From: Crocinitomicaceae bacterium | GTDB taxonomy: Bacteria > Bacteroidota > Bacteroidia > Flavobacteriales_D > Crocinitomicaceae | Assembly (NCBI GenBank): GCA_023957475.1 | Contig: JAMLHA010000001.1 | Span: 186,001-250,000, forward strand | Direction of reading: 5' to 3' | DNA: 64,000 bases | Shown here: piece by piece, positions 7,139 through 13,933 of the stretch | Position numbering within the stretch: position 1 is the first letter of the stretch | Layout: each line of letters opens with the position of its first letter | Translations under genes and position numbers: made by a program | The notes under the pieces: model-generated | Told to the model about the DNA's origin: nothing | The model's database searches: none | Seen by the model: the letters and a program-made list of their open reading frames with translations, nothing else

Positions 7139-7747
7139 CTATTTTTTCTTTTTACGTAGTTTCTTAACCAAAATTAAAGCTCCAACCAACGCCACTCCAC
7201 CAACAACAATTGCTATAACCATACCAATTTTCTTCTTATTGGATGCGTTGGCTTCTGCTTCCATTTTAACGGCTTCGGCCTGTGCATCTGACGAAGCTTT
7301 GGCCGCCAACAAAAGAGCCTCCGATTCTGCGTTGGATTTTGTTTGCACCGCCTCGGTGGTAGTGCCCTGCAAAGACAATTCTTTTGCTACTTGCTCAGAC
7401 GATTTTTGCGCACTAGCAATCAACTCAATGTTTTTCTGAAATTCAGTATTTAACTGGTTGATTTTACTAAGATTAGCTTGATATGTAGCGTTAGAACTCT
7501 TAACTAGAGCATCACTACCAGCTGCAATGGCTTCCTTCCTGTCATTTTCTTGGTTACACTCTTTAATTTTTTGCGTCTGCAAAGGATGGTAAACTTTTTT
7601 ACAATCAGATTTGGAGTTTCGCCAATCTACGGCACGAGCTTTGTTAGCCACTATTGTACCCATTAAACTCTCGTTTTGAGCTTTTAATTTTTCAATTTCT
7701 GCTGAAATTGCTACATTTCTTTCTTGATATTCTTGTACTGATGCCAT
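7139..7747 (-). CDS. Coiled-coil C-terminal-TM structural protein candidate
   Basis: 202 residues, nearly all helical. A coiled coil at about 5-35 is followed by a segment with two cysteines (SKSDCKKVYHPLQTQKIKEC), then Ala/Ser/Gln/Glu-rich helices to residue 170 (SDAQAEAVKMEAEANAS), a membrane helix (about 176-193) and RKKKK. Long Ala-rich helical proteins with membrane tails are typical of phage DNA-injection or pilot proteins. That role is an inference. Confidence 0.65.
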   Translation of the reverse strand: MASVQEYQERNVAISAEIEKLKAQNESLMGTIVANKARAVDWRNSKSDCKKVYHPLQTQKIKECNQENDRKEAIAAGSDALVKSSNATYQANLSKINQLNTEFQKNIELIASAQKSSEQVAKELSLQGTTTEAVQTKSNAESEALLLAAKASSDAQAEAVKMEAEANASNKKKIGMVIAIVVGGVALVGALILVKKLRKKKK

Positions 7748-7748
7748 T

Positions 7749-8093
7749 TTATCTGCGTTTTAATACGAGTATGATAACCACAAGCACTACTGCGCCAATA
7801 CCATACATTAAATATTTTTTCTTATCGGCACTCATTTGCGCATTTGCCTGTGCGTTAGCGGCTTCGGCTTGCAAGCGTGCCATTTCTATTTGGTTTTCCT
7901 GTGCTTTGTAGTTGAAGCCTGAAATTAACCCTCCTGCGGTGTTTATAATTGATCCTATCATACCGATTTTACCTGCGTCTAATGAACTCCCTGTTTTCTT
8001 TTCTTTACCGCCACCACTTGTGGTAGTAGAACCACTTCCAATCGAAGAGGTATCTCCATAATCGGTAAATGTGTTGATTAAGCCGTTTGACAT
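7749..8093 (-). CDS. Pilot-like small membrane protein candidate
   Basis: 114 residues. A Gly/Ser/Thr-rich N-terminus (about 1-38) is followed by a Gly-rich amphipathic helix (GMIGSIINTAGGLISGF), then an Ala/Gln/Asn-rich helix (ENQIEMARLQAEAANAQ) and a membrane helix (about 96-110) with KRR. The amphipathic-then-Ala/Gln layout resembles DNA pilot proteins of small tailless phages in character only. First gene after the terminator that follows the capsid gene. Confidence 0.6.
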   Translation of the reverse strand: MSNGLINTFTDYGDTSSIGSGSTTTSGGGKEKKTGSSLDAGKIGMIGSIINTAGGLISGFNYKAQENQIEMARLQAEAANAQANAQMSADKKKYLMYGIGAVVLVVIILVLKRR

Positions 8094-8110
8094 GTTTTAA
8101 CTGTTTATAA

Positions 8111-8146
8111 AAAAAGCCCAACCCAAATTTGTGGGCTGGGCTTTTT
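8111..8146 (-). terminator. Rho-independent terminator after the capsid gene
   Basis: AAAAAGCCCA at the left arm and TGGGCTTTTT at the right arm, extended inward by a mismatch and CCCA/TGGG, around an AAATTTG loop. Runs of A and T flank both sides, so it can work in either direction. It sits 25 bases downstream of the capsid stop and probably separates abundant capsid mRNA from the membrane-protein genes. Confidence 0.85.
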
Positions 8147-8171
8147 CTTTGATTATTAGGAATTTAAGGGT

Positions 8172-8921
8172 TTATCTACATCCGCAATCTACTGCTGATT
8201 CACCCGGGAAGTTATTTGCAACAACTTCTGAACCAGCTTCAACTTGACGGTAAAAATACTCTGGCATAGACATACGTGCACCTAAGTGAAGCGTAATATC
8301 CATTTTAGTACCTGCATTGATTTGGAACGCCAATGCATCGTTTTGAGAAATTACCGCAGCGAATTTGTTTTTGATTAAATCAATTTTCAAAATCTCTGTA
8401 GATACATCTCGTGAAGTTTGGAACGCATCCAAGTTTAATGGAGTGGAGCGTTTTGGCTCTTCCAAGTGCGACAATTTGTAATGTGTCAAACTGTTACCAT
8501 AGTTTGTGTTTTCTGGTAAACCACCAGTTGTGAACGACTTCATTGAAATAGCCACTACTTGTGTAGGCTCTTGTTTCAATGCATTACCAATGATACCAAC
8601 GTTTTGACCTAAGTTTAACGGTACAATAGTTAAATCTTTACCTCCGTCGGTGAATGTTCCTAAGAAAAATGGAACACCTGCAGGTAAACCAAATTTAGTA
8701 ACGTCTGGTGCGCCTGCATTAGACGCAGGTGTTCCTAAAACTTCACTTGGAATTAAATAGACAGTTTGTAAATTGTCTGTTCCGTTTGTTACTCTCAAAC
8801 GAATGTTTTTGTTTGTATGGCGTGCGCCAATGATGTTTGTGATACCGTTACCGAACGATAACAATCCTTGTTTTGCTGTTTTTGCAGCTAACTCTCTAGC
8901 TACTACTTGAATATTACTCAT
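8172..8921 (-). CDS. Candidate major capsid protein (double jelly-roll size class)
   Basis: 249 residues with a short helical N-terminus (ARELAAKTAKQG) and then an almost wholly beta-predicted sequence with alternating hydrophobic strands: NIRLRVTNG, LTIVPLNLG, TQVVAISMKS, EILKIDLIKN, KMDITLHLGARM. It ends in a Cys-rich tail (VDCGCR). No transmembrane segment is present. It is the only soluble, beta-rich protein of the expected size near a P9/A32-type ATPase and is followed by its own terminator, as expected for the most abundant virion protein. Double jelly-roll capsids begin at about 240 residues. I cannot confirm the fold without a structure prediction; a single jelly-roll or a minor capsid protein is possible. 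Confidence 0.65.
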   Translation of the reverse strand: MSNIQVVARELAAKTAKQGLLSFGNGITNIIGARHTNKNIRLRVTNGTDNLQTVYLIPSEVLGTPASNAGAPDVTKFGLPAGVPFFLGTFTDGGKDLTIVPLNLGQNVGIIGNALKQEPTQVVAISMKSFTTGGLPENTNYGNSLTHYKLSHLEEPKRSTPLNLDAFQTSRDVSTEILKIDLIKNKFAAVISQNDALAFQINAGTKMDITLHLGARMSMPEYFYRQVEAGSEVVANNFPGESAVDCGCR

Positions 8922-8947
8922 TTCTGTTTTGTTTTCGGGTTTGATAA

Positions 8948-9118
8948 TTACTCTGTAACTTCGTCAATAGGATAATCGACTGCTCTCATTCCTAATACTG
9001 CGTTTTGCGCTTGCGTAGATTCTTCTCTACTTTTTTTTACTTGGTTGTAGATGATTAATGCCAATGCGGCTACTCCAACTACTGCACCAACGATTGTAAA
9101 TATTTTTACGGTTTTCAT
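8948..9118 (-). CDS. 56-residue single-TM protein next to the capsid gene
   Basis: An ORF from ATG at 9118 to TAA at 8948. The N-terminal helix (about 5-24, KIFTIVGAVVGVAALALIIY) spans the membrane, followed by KKSREE and an acidic tail ending DEVTE. It lies 26 bases upstream of the capsid start. The size and place match small membrane proteins that sit under the capsid in internal-membrane phages. No recognised family. Confidence 0.6.
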   Translation of the reverse strand: MKTVKIFTIVGAVVGVAALALIIYNQVKKSREESTQAQNAVLGMRAVDYPIDEVTE

Positions 9119-9209
9119 GCGTGTTAAAATTTTTAATAACTAATTAATTGACTACAAATTTCTAATAGTGTCAACTGTAGCTTGTGTGTTTGTGTGGGTT
9201 AGCGCTTGA

Positions 9210-9704
9210 TTATGGCTGATTTTCTTTGTTTTTGTGGGTTTTTAATAGTTGATAACCTACATAAATGAGCACAAAAGGGATGCATAGCAAAATGAGTGAT
9301 TCAAATAATTGTTGAAGCTTTGCTTTTTTGGGTGGTTGCACTTCGTATTTGGTATATGGAACCTCAATAGTGCGGATAATTTCTTTGTAAACGGTGTCGC
9401 ATTTACCATATACATAAATACTATCTTGTTGTTTGATGATTTTGATATGTAGGCGTTCTTTGTCTATATAGAGCGTATCAGAAAGCGTATTGATATGAAC
9501 AACTGTGTCGGTGTGAACTTCTGGTATAAACAAGCGTACAGTGTCGCTTAACCGAATTGTGTCGTTTTTTCTGTTGAACAGTTGAGGGTGTCGTTTCTGC
9601 AATCGTTCCAGGCGTTTTATTGGAGCGCAAGAAATTAAGGAAATAATCATTCCCCAAATAATAATAATCCAGAGGATCAGTTTTGTTTTCTTGGATAAAT
9701 TCAT
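9210..9704 (-). CDS. Probable unimolecular spanin (lipoprotein with C-terminal TM)
   Basis: 164 residues. The signal ends with a lipobox, SLIS-C, with Cys26 as the lipidated residue. The middle is periplasmic in character, rich in DT/DTV strands (NDTIRLSDTVRLF, HTDTVVHI, CDTVYKEI), and a membrane helix lies near the C-terminus (about 133-154) before KTHKNKENQP. Attachment to the outer membrane by lipid and to the inner membrane by a C-terminal helix is the layout of u-spanins such as T1 gp11, which join the two membranes at the end of lysis. The family assignment is from architecture, not sequence. Confidence 0.55.
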   Translation of the reverse strand: MNLSKKTKLILWIIIIWGMIISLISCAPIKRLERLQKRHPQLFNRKNDTIRLSDTVRLFIPEVHTDTVVHINTLSDTLYIDKERLHIKIIKQQDSIYVYGKCDTVYKEIIRTIEVPYTKYEVQPPKKAKLQQLFESLILLCIPFVLIYVGYQLLKTHKNKENQP

Positions 9705-9706
9705 AA

Positions 9707-9910
9707 TTACATTGTTTGATTAAAGTCGATTTCAGATAATGGTTCGCCGTATATTTCAATGAATTTTCGGACGATACAGGGTGAAAGCAGTTTTTGTTGT
9801 TTTTCATAACCTAATGGTGTTAATAGTTCATAATAGCGGTTATTGAGCAGGTTGTTTAGAGTACCTGCAGAAATACCATATTTTTGGGCTAGTTCTTTTT
9901 TTGATAACAT
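9707..9910 (-). CDS. Small helix-turn-helix protein
   Basis: 67 residues. The N-terminal part, KKELAQKYGISAGTLNNLL, is a clear helix-turn-helix; the rest (YEKQQKLLSPCIVRKFIEIYGEP) is helical. It lies between the packaging ATPase and the spanin candidate, 2 bases from each. It could be a late-gene regulator or a DNA-binding partner of packaging. Confidence 0.65.
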   Translation of the reverse strand: MLSKKELAQKYGISAGTLNNLLNNRYYELLTPLGYEKQQKLLSPCIVRKFIEIYGEPLSEIDFNQTM

Positions 9911-9912
9911 AA

Positions 9913-10500
9913 TTAATTGAGTTCTATGGCTTTATTGATGTAGCGGTTATCGGATGCTTTTAATTTCAAGCGGATTTGTTCAATGTTTGGCCAACTATCA
10001 TATTTTGCAGGAAGTTTGGCATCATTGGTTTTAAAGAGTATCAAAATATCGCTTATTCGGATCAACTCTGGTGGAATGGCCATGAGTGAATGAAACACAA
10101 AAACAAGGTCTAAATTCTTTTGTTTAGAATCTAGTACAAACTTTCTAACATCGGTGGTGAGCTTGCTTCCTATGTATTTTGTAGCATCTTCAAAAACAAT
10201 AAATGTGTTTTTTGAATGGTTTTGTATTTCGGCCATCATTTTATCGGTGTCTGAATCGAAAATTCTGGCTATTCCTGTTTTCCAGGAAACTAATTTGTTG
10301 AGTGGTAAAATTGACACAACGTTGTTAATGCGTTCGGGATGGTCGTATGTTTTCAAGTTTTGCCACACATCCGAATCAAACGTATCTACAACCAGTGTTT
10401 TTGGAAAAATGGATTTTACTTTGAAAAGCATATTTTTAAGAAAATCCGTTTTGCCAGTGCCACGAGTGCCACACAAAAGAATGACTTTATTGGTACGCAT
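9913..10500 (-). CDS. Genome-packaging ATPase, FtsK/HerA (PRD1 P9/A32-like) class
   Basis: 195 residues. Walker A is GTRGTGKT at 11-18. Walker B is TFIVFEDAT at 99-107 with Glu104/Asp105. The segment LDSKQKNLDLVFVFHS (123-138) ends in a polar sensor after a strand, as in P9/A32 ATPases, and Arg119 is a candidate trans-acting finger. The length fits these single-domain packaging motors (about 200-240 residues) and not terminase large subunits, and no nuclease domain follows. It would drive DNA into a preformed membrane-containing capsid. It is the strongest marker that the element is a tailless virus. Confidence 0.8.
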   Translation of the reverse strand: MRTNKVILLCGTRGTGKTDFLKNMLFKVKSIFPKTLVVDTFDSDVWQNLKTYDHPERINNVVSILPLNKLVSWKTGIARIFDSDTDKMMAEIQNHSKNTFIVFEDATKYIGSKLTTDVRKFVLDSKQKNLDLVFVFHSLMAIPPELIRISDILILFKTNDAKLPAKYDSWPNIEQIRLKLKASDNRYINKAIELN

Positions 10501-10643
10501 AGTTGTTTAAACTTTTTTTTTTTAATAGGTGTGCCGAATAGCTTATTTCTTTCTATTTCCCTTTTCTTAAATTCCCTTCTTAACCTTTTATCTCTACGGC
10601 TGTTTTCTGTTTCTAAGCTTTGTACTTTTTTAAAATTTTTCAT
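10416..10643 (-). CDS. Small basic protein, reading frame uncertain at an A11 tract
   Basis: From ATG 10643 the frame reads MKNFKKVQSLETENSRRDKRLRREFKKREIERN and then PIKKKK over an 11-base A run (minus strand; 10513-10523). As sequenced it continues for about 28 codons into the start of the ATPase gene. With one more A it would stop at 10508-10510, eight bases before the ATPase start, as a 46-residue highly charged helix. The second version fits the local gene spacing better. Possible scaffold or DNA-binding peptide. Confidence 0.4.
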   Translation of the reverse strand: MKNFKKVQSLETENSRRDKRLRREFKKREIERNKLFGTPIKKKKFKQLCVPIKSFFCVALVALAKRIFLKICFSK

Positions 10644-10662
10644 TTGATATATATTATTGTGT

Positions 10663-10750
10663 TATCTTTGTATTACGGACAAGGGGGGTAACATTTTGTT
10701 AGAATAGTCTCGAGGTCTTTGTAGTCCGCAATTTCACGAGTTTGCCGTAA
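10663..10750 (+). other. Folded non-coding region with plus-strand promoter-like box
   Basis: TATCTTTG at 10663-10670 matches the Bacteroidota -7 box, with TTTG at 10643-10646 upstream. Just after it lie ATTACGG (10672-10678) and its complement CCGTAAT (10744-10750). Inside are the palindrome TAACA-TTT-TGTTA (about 10692-10704) and a CTCG/CGAG pair. The stretch 10644-10802 holds no gene otherwise. It may be a small RNA, a regulatory leader or an origin. Confidence 0.35.
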
Positions 10751-10802
10751 TGGTGCCAATACAAAAAAAAACCCCTATTTTAATTCTCTTATAACCCCCA
10801 TA

Positions 10803-10904
10803 TCATAAACAAAGGTTGATGACTTTGTTTCCTGTTATGCGTTTATTTTTAAAATAAGCTAATACTTCTTTTCTTAACTCCTTTATACTTTGCTCCTTTG
10901 TCAT
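10803..10904 (-). CDS. 33-residue helical peptide
   Basis: The ATG at 10904 overlaps the stop of the upstream gene (ATGA), which is the main reason to accept it. MTKEQSIKELRKEVLAYF begins a charged helix and the sequence ends KVINLCL. No family recognised. Confidence 0.4.
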   Translation of the reverse strand: MTKEQSIKELRKEVLAYFKNKRITGNKVINLCL

Positions 10905-11482
10905 GCCGTTAAAATTTGCATAATTCTTGTTCCTTGTATCATTGCCAATTCGCCCCAAAAAGATAAATCTTCGTTTATTTTGATTTTTTTAGAACGAACG
11001 TAATTTTTAGCAGCTCTGGTAAGTCGTTCTTTTTCTTCGTGTGTATATGGAATAGCATTTTCTAATTCTTCTTTATCACTCAAATAAGCTTTGTATTTTA
11101 ATATTGCGTGCTTTTCTTCTTTGGTGAGTTTTTCTTCTTTGGTGAGTGATTTTTCGTAAATCAATTGCATTTGTGTAACAACCTGCTTGCCTCCACGTTT
11201 TTTGCGAAGCTTCCAGCGTGCCAATGGGGTGAGTGTTGCTACGTTTACTGTATCAATCAAGTCCACCAAAATGGCAGCGTTTTCTTCTACTTCTTTTTCA
11301 GAAAAAACCTCTACTACTTCGGGTTCTAACACTTCTACTGGAGTAGGCTCTAAAGATTCATCAAATGTTAGATTATTGAGTAAATCGTCTGTAGAAGCAT
11401 CAGTAGAAGCTTCTTCTACTACTGTTTCTACACGTGGAGTAGTGGGAGTAGAAAGAACACTATCTAAATCAAACTCAAACAT
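10901..11482 (-). CDS. Unknown protein with acidic N-terminus and helical C-terminus
   Basis: 193 residues. Residues 1-75 are disordered and acidic, rich in Glu, Val, Thr and Pro (VETVVEEASTDASTDD). Residues 85-193 are basic and helical (TPLARWKLRKKRGGKQ), with the tandem repeat LTKEEKLTKEEK, and end GTRIMQILTA. It overlaps its upstream neighbour by 8 bases. An acidic tail on a basic domain could mimic DNA or bind a DNA-working protein. I recognise no family. Confidence 0.6.
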   Translation of the reverse strand: MFEFDLDSVLSTPTTPRVETVVEEASTDASTDDLLNNLTFDESLEPTPVEVLEPEVVEVFSEKEVEENAAILVDLIDTVNVATLTPLARWKLRKKRGGKQVVTQMQLIYEKSLTKEEKLTKEEKHAILKYKAYLSDKEELENAIPYTHEEKERLTRAAKNYVRSKKIKINEDLSFWGELAMIQGTRIMQILTA

Positions 11483-11777
11483 TTTCTTCTTTAATTAAGT
11501 GTTGGTACTGTGATAATATTGGCGAAACTTTATTCCATGATTCGGTAATGGATGCAATGGAATCGGGTTTTGATACTTTGCCAATAATAGTTGGAAGCAT
11601 TGCCAACAATTGCATTTTACCGGGCTTTTCTCCATTTTCAAATTTGGATAGGTCTATTCCTAAATTTTGCCATGTTTTTTTTAGTTCCAGGGCAACCAGT
11701 TGTATATCCTTTTTCATTTGGATATTTTCGGCAATAATTTTTTCGTTTTGTAGGCGAAGATTCTGTAATAATGACAT
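11475..11777 (-). CDS. Unknown helical protein
   Basis: 100 residues: a coiled coil at 3-35 (LRLQNEKIIAENIQMKKDI), then NLGIDLSKFENGEKPGK and further helices. It lies 2 bases after the upstream gene and overlaps the downstream gene by 8. It forms a conserved-looking three-gene unit with its neighbours, possibly for replication or assembly. No family recognised. Confidence 0.6.
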   Translation of the reverse strand: MSLLQNLRLQNEKIIAENIQMKKDIQLVALELKKTWQNLGIDLSKFENGEKPGKMQLLAMLPTIIGKVSKPDSIASITESWNKVSPILSQYQHLIKEENV

Positions 11778-11779
11778 AA

Positions 11780-12388
11780 TTATTTTAGTTTTTTGTTTTG
11801 TAAATAGGTTGGGAATGTTCCAAACTCGTTGGTTAATATTTCTTTTTGGAAAACGATAGCTTTCACCAGTTCGGCAGGTGTTTTTCTTGGTACATCATCT
11901 TTGAAGTGTGCACGATAACGAGCGATTAATTCCAAAACTTCCAATTGTTTTTCGGTGAGTGGTAGAATTATTTCTCCCGGTTGCAATGTTTTTTCCACTA
12001 TTTTTTCAATTTCCACGGTTGGAGCTGGCTCTAACGGTGTAGTGATAATTTCTAATAGATCTGAAAACAATTCATCATCGGTTGGAGTGGTTTCATAGCC
12101 CACGGCATGGATTAATTGTTGTTTTACTTCACTTGTGTTTTCAGTTGAATTCAAATTGTTTTCACTTGTGTTTTCAGTTGAATTCAAATTGTTTTCACTT
12201 GTGTTTTCAGTTGAATTCAAATTGTTTTCAAGTTGTTTACAATATGTTAACAGGCTAAACACTAATTGTTTACCGTTTGTAAACGTTGTTTTCTCTTTTT
12301 CTTGCCAAAAAGTGGCAAATTCATTTAGTTGTTGTCTTTCTACTTCATTTACTCGGAAGCCAACATTTTCTCCGGTTATTTGATACAT
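11780..12388 (-). CDS. Unknown protein with three perfect 11-residue repeats
   Basis: 202 residues. The N-terminal part (1-52) resembles a small helix-loop domain (VGFRVNEVERQQLNEFATFW). NNLNSTENTSE then occurs three times in a row, encoded by identical 33-base units. The C-terminal part (about 135-200) is helical, with LPLTEKQLEVLELIARYRAHF. The 5' region upstream carries iterons and an inverted repeat, so this could be a DNA-binding initiator or regulator. That is an inference from position. Confidence 0.55.
   Translation of the reverse strand: MYQITGENVGFRVNEVERQQLNEFATFWQEKEKTTFTNGKQLVFSLLTYCKQLENNLNSTENTSENNLNSTENTSENNLNSTENTSEVKQQLIHAVGYETTPTDDELFSDLLEIITTPLEPAPTVEIEKIVEKTLQPGEIILPLTEKQLEVLELIARYRAHFKDDVPRKTPAELVKAIVFQKEILTNEFGTFPTYLQNKKLK
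12131..12229 (-). repeat. Three perfect 33-bp direct repeats inside a gene
   Basis: Units at 12131-12163, 12164-12196 and 12197-12229 are identical. They keep the frame and encode NNLNSTENTSE each time. Perfect identity means recent slippage expansion; copy number may vary between strains. Confidence 0.95.
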
Positions 12389-12568
12389 ATATTTATTTTT
12401 ATTATTTTACTATTTCAGTTTTTTCACATTTTTTTTAAATGTTTTTTTTTAATTCACCTTTGTTTATATTGAAAGTACTTCGGTGCATCTCCATACTTTC
12501 GCCAGCTCTTAGATGAGTTAATCTGCACTTCCCTCATCCCTTCTATGTTTTCACTTTGTTTTCACTTT

Positions 12569-12617
12569 GTTTTCATTCTGCTAACATTCGTTTAATTCAA
12601 ATGTTAGCAGTGAAAAC
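12569..12617. repeat. Long inverted repeat upstream of the 12.4-kb operon
   Basis: CTGCTAACATT (12578-12588) and AATGTTAGCAG (12600-12610) are perfect 11-base arms around an 11-base AT-rich centre. Outside them GTTTTCA (12569-12575) and TGAAAAC (12611-12617) extend the symmetry with a 2-base bulge. To the left, TTTTCACTTTG is repeated. It could be an operator or a cruciform origin element. There is no T-run, so it is not a standard terminator. Confidence 0.7.
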
Positions 12618-12819
12618 AGTACCTAATAACTAAAAAATGTATTTATGGAAAAATCATCGCTATGATTCGTTGAACAAAATTCTGAATTCAATGTTGGCCA
12701 AACAAGGTTTTTTTCATTTCGGCTTAAAAGTTGGTACAAGTAGTATCAAAATTTGATACAAGTAATATTGGTGTTTTTTTTATAGAAGTGGTTTTTAAAA
12801 AAAAAATTCTCCAAGAAAA

Positions 12820-12984
12820 ACAGCTTACTACACTTACTCCTTACTACAAATTGAATTTTTACACCTCTCAATCCCTTGTAGAGTATGAGTAGTAAGCTGT
12901 AGTAAGTAAAAAAAAATGTCCTTACTACGTTACTCATGTCAGTATTTATAGGGGTTTTGAGATGTTTGTAGTAAGTGTAGTAAG
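12820..12984. repeat. TTACTAC/GTAGTAA iteron cluster, candidate origin or operator array
   Basis: Seven exact copies: TTACTAC at 12825, 12841 and 12922; GTAGTAA at 12889, 12899, 12968 and 12977. Variants lie at 12834 (TTACTCC) and 12930 (TTACTCA). Paired copies start 9-10 bases apart (16 for 12825/12841, with the TTACTCC variant between them), about one helical turn. Direct copies face inverted copies, giving a 12-base perfect inverted repeat (12820-12831 with 12889-12900). The stretch 12389-13107 has no convincing gene: it holds this array, the inverted repeat at 12.58 kb and a terminator at 13.06 kb. Confidence 0.8.
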
Positions 12985-13050
12985 CATATTTGATTTTACA
13001 AAATATTTTAAAATGGATTTTTGAACAAAAAAAGGAAAAACAAGACACAA

Positions 13051-13080
13051 AAAAAAACCGTCCAAAATTGAACGGTTTTT
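13051..13080 (-). terminator. Rho-independent terminator after the Fic gene
   Basis: AAAAACCGT...ACGGTTTTT with inner CAA/TTG pairing. On the minus strand the stem is followed by a run of T (13051-13057 and beyond), 28 bases after the Fic stop. It separates the Fic gene and early operon from the iteron region. Confidence 0.8.
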
Positions 13081-13107
13081 GAAATGTTTTGTTATTTTAA
13101 AACAATA

Positions 13108-13896
13108 TTAATCCTTTCCATAATACTTTTTTGAAATACCAAACGAACTTGGTAACATCAATAAAAATGGTAGTGCGTATTTATAATTTAAAGAATAATA
13201 ATTTTTTCCTACAGTTGTTAAATTATCGTAGTACTTATCTCGTTTTATCCAGTAATTTACTTCGGATGGAATTGCCCAGGATAATTGTCCTAAAACGTGT
13301 GCTAAAAACCATTTTTCCAATAATCTTGCCATTCGACCGTTGCCGTCTGCAAATGGATGAATTTTTACAAATACTAAATGAATCATTGAGGCATAATAAA
13401 ACGCTTCATTGTAAGTATATTTAGAGCGTTTGAGTAAAGAATCTAAGTCGGAAAAGAATTTGTTTAACTCCGTTTCTAATTCAGCAACCTTAGTGCCCTC
13501 ATAAACCGTTATTAAAAAATTACCTACTCTTACTTCTTTGTCTCTTAGTTTTCCTTTGTAATGAGGATGTATTTCAAAGTTTGAACTTAAAATTTTGTGA
13601 GCTTCAAATATGTTTTTGGAATTTAATGTGTGTGTTTTTGCAAATTGATATGCTTTAATTAAATCATCTATTTGATTCATTTCACGGCTCTTGTATCCCG
13701 TTTCTTTATTGAATAGGTAACTATCCATATCTATTCCGCTTCCTTCTATCAAAGATGAAAATACAGAAGAATGCGTAAATGCAAAAATAGCTGATTGGTT
13801 GTGTTTGCCAATCACTTTGAAGTGTTTTGCTAATGAATACCGTTGTTTTTTTTCGTATTCATCAAGAAGAATGTTTGTAACAATTTGCCTTTTCAT
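13108..13896 (-). CDS. Fic-domain protein (putative AMP-transferase) with autoinhibitory helix
   Basis: 262 residues. The catalytic loop HPFADGNGR (180-188) matches the Fic motif HPFx[D/E]GNGR that transfers AMP from ATP to a target hydroxyl. The N-terminal S-x-x-x-E-G at 47-52 (SSLIEG) is the autoinhibitory motif of class II Fic enzymes. KGKLRDKEVRVG (114-125) is the usual flap region. It lies between the primase gene (37 bases upstream) and a terminator. As phage cargo it could modify a host protein, act in defence against other phages, or be a self-controlled toxin; the sequence does not say which. Confidence 0.92.
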   Translation of the reverse strand: MKRQIVTNILLDEYEKKQRYSLAKHFKVIGKHNQSAIFAFTHSSVFSSLIEGSGIDMDSYLFNKETGYKSREMNQIDDLIKAYQFAKTHTLNSKNIFEAHKILSSNFEIHPHYKGKLRDKEVRVGNFLITVYEGTKVAELETELNKFFSDLDSLLKRSKYTYNEAFYYASMIHLVFVKIHPFADGNGRMARLLEKWFLAHVLGQLSWAIPSEVNYWIKRDKYYDNLTTVGKNYYSLNYKYALPFLLMLPSSFGISKKYYGKD

Positions 13897-13933
13897 ACTC
13901 CAAATTTAATGAATTTTTTAAACGCTCAATTTC

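Noticed and set aside
8172-8921. Calling this protein an HK97-type capsid
   Set aside because: No long N-terminal scaffold helix, no protease or portal nearby, and it is too short for that class.
12637-12756. A 39-residue plus-strand ORF (MYLWKNHRYDSL...) in the gap at 12.4-13.1 kb
   Set aside because: It is short, has no coupling to neighbours, no promoter box and no recognisable motif, and it lies next to strong inverted repeats. Chance ORF is the simpler reading.
12820-12984. CRISPR array
   Set aside because: The repeats are 7 bases, in both orientations, with irregular spacing and no spacers; no cas genes are present.
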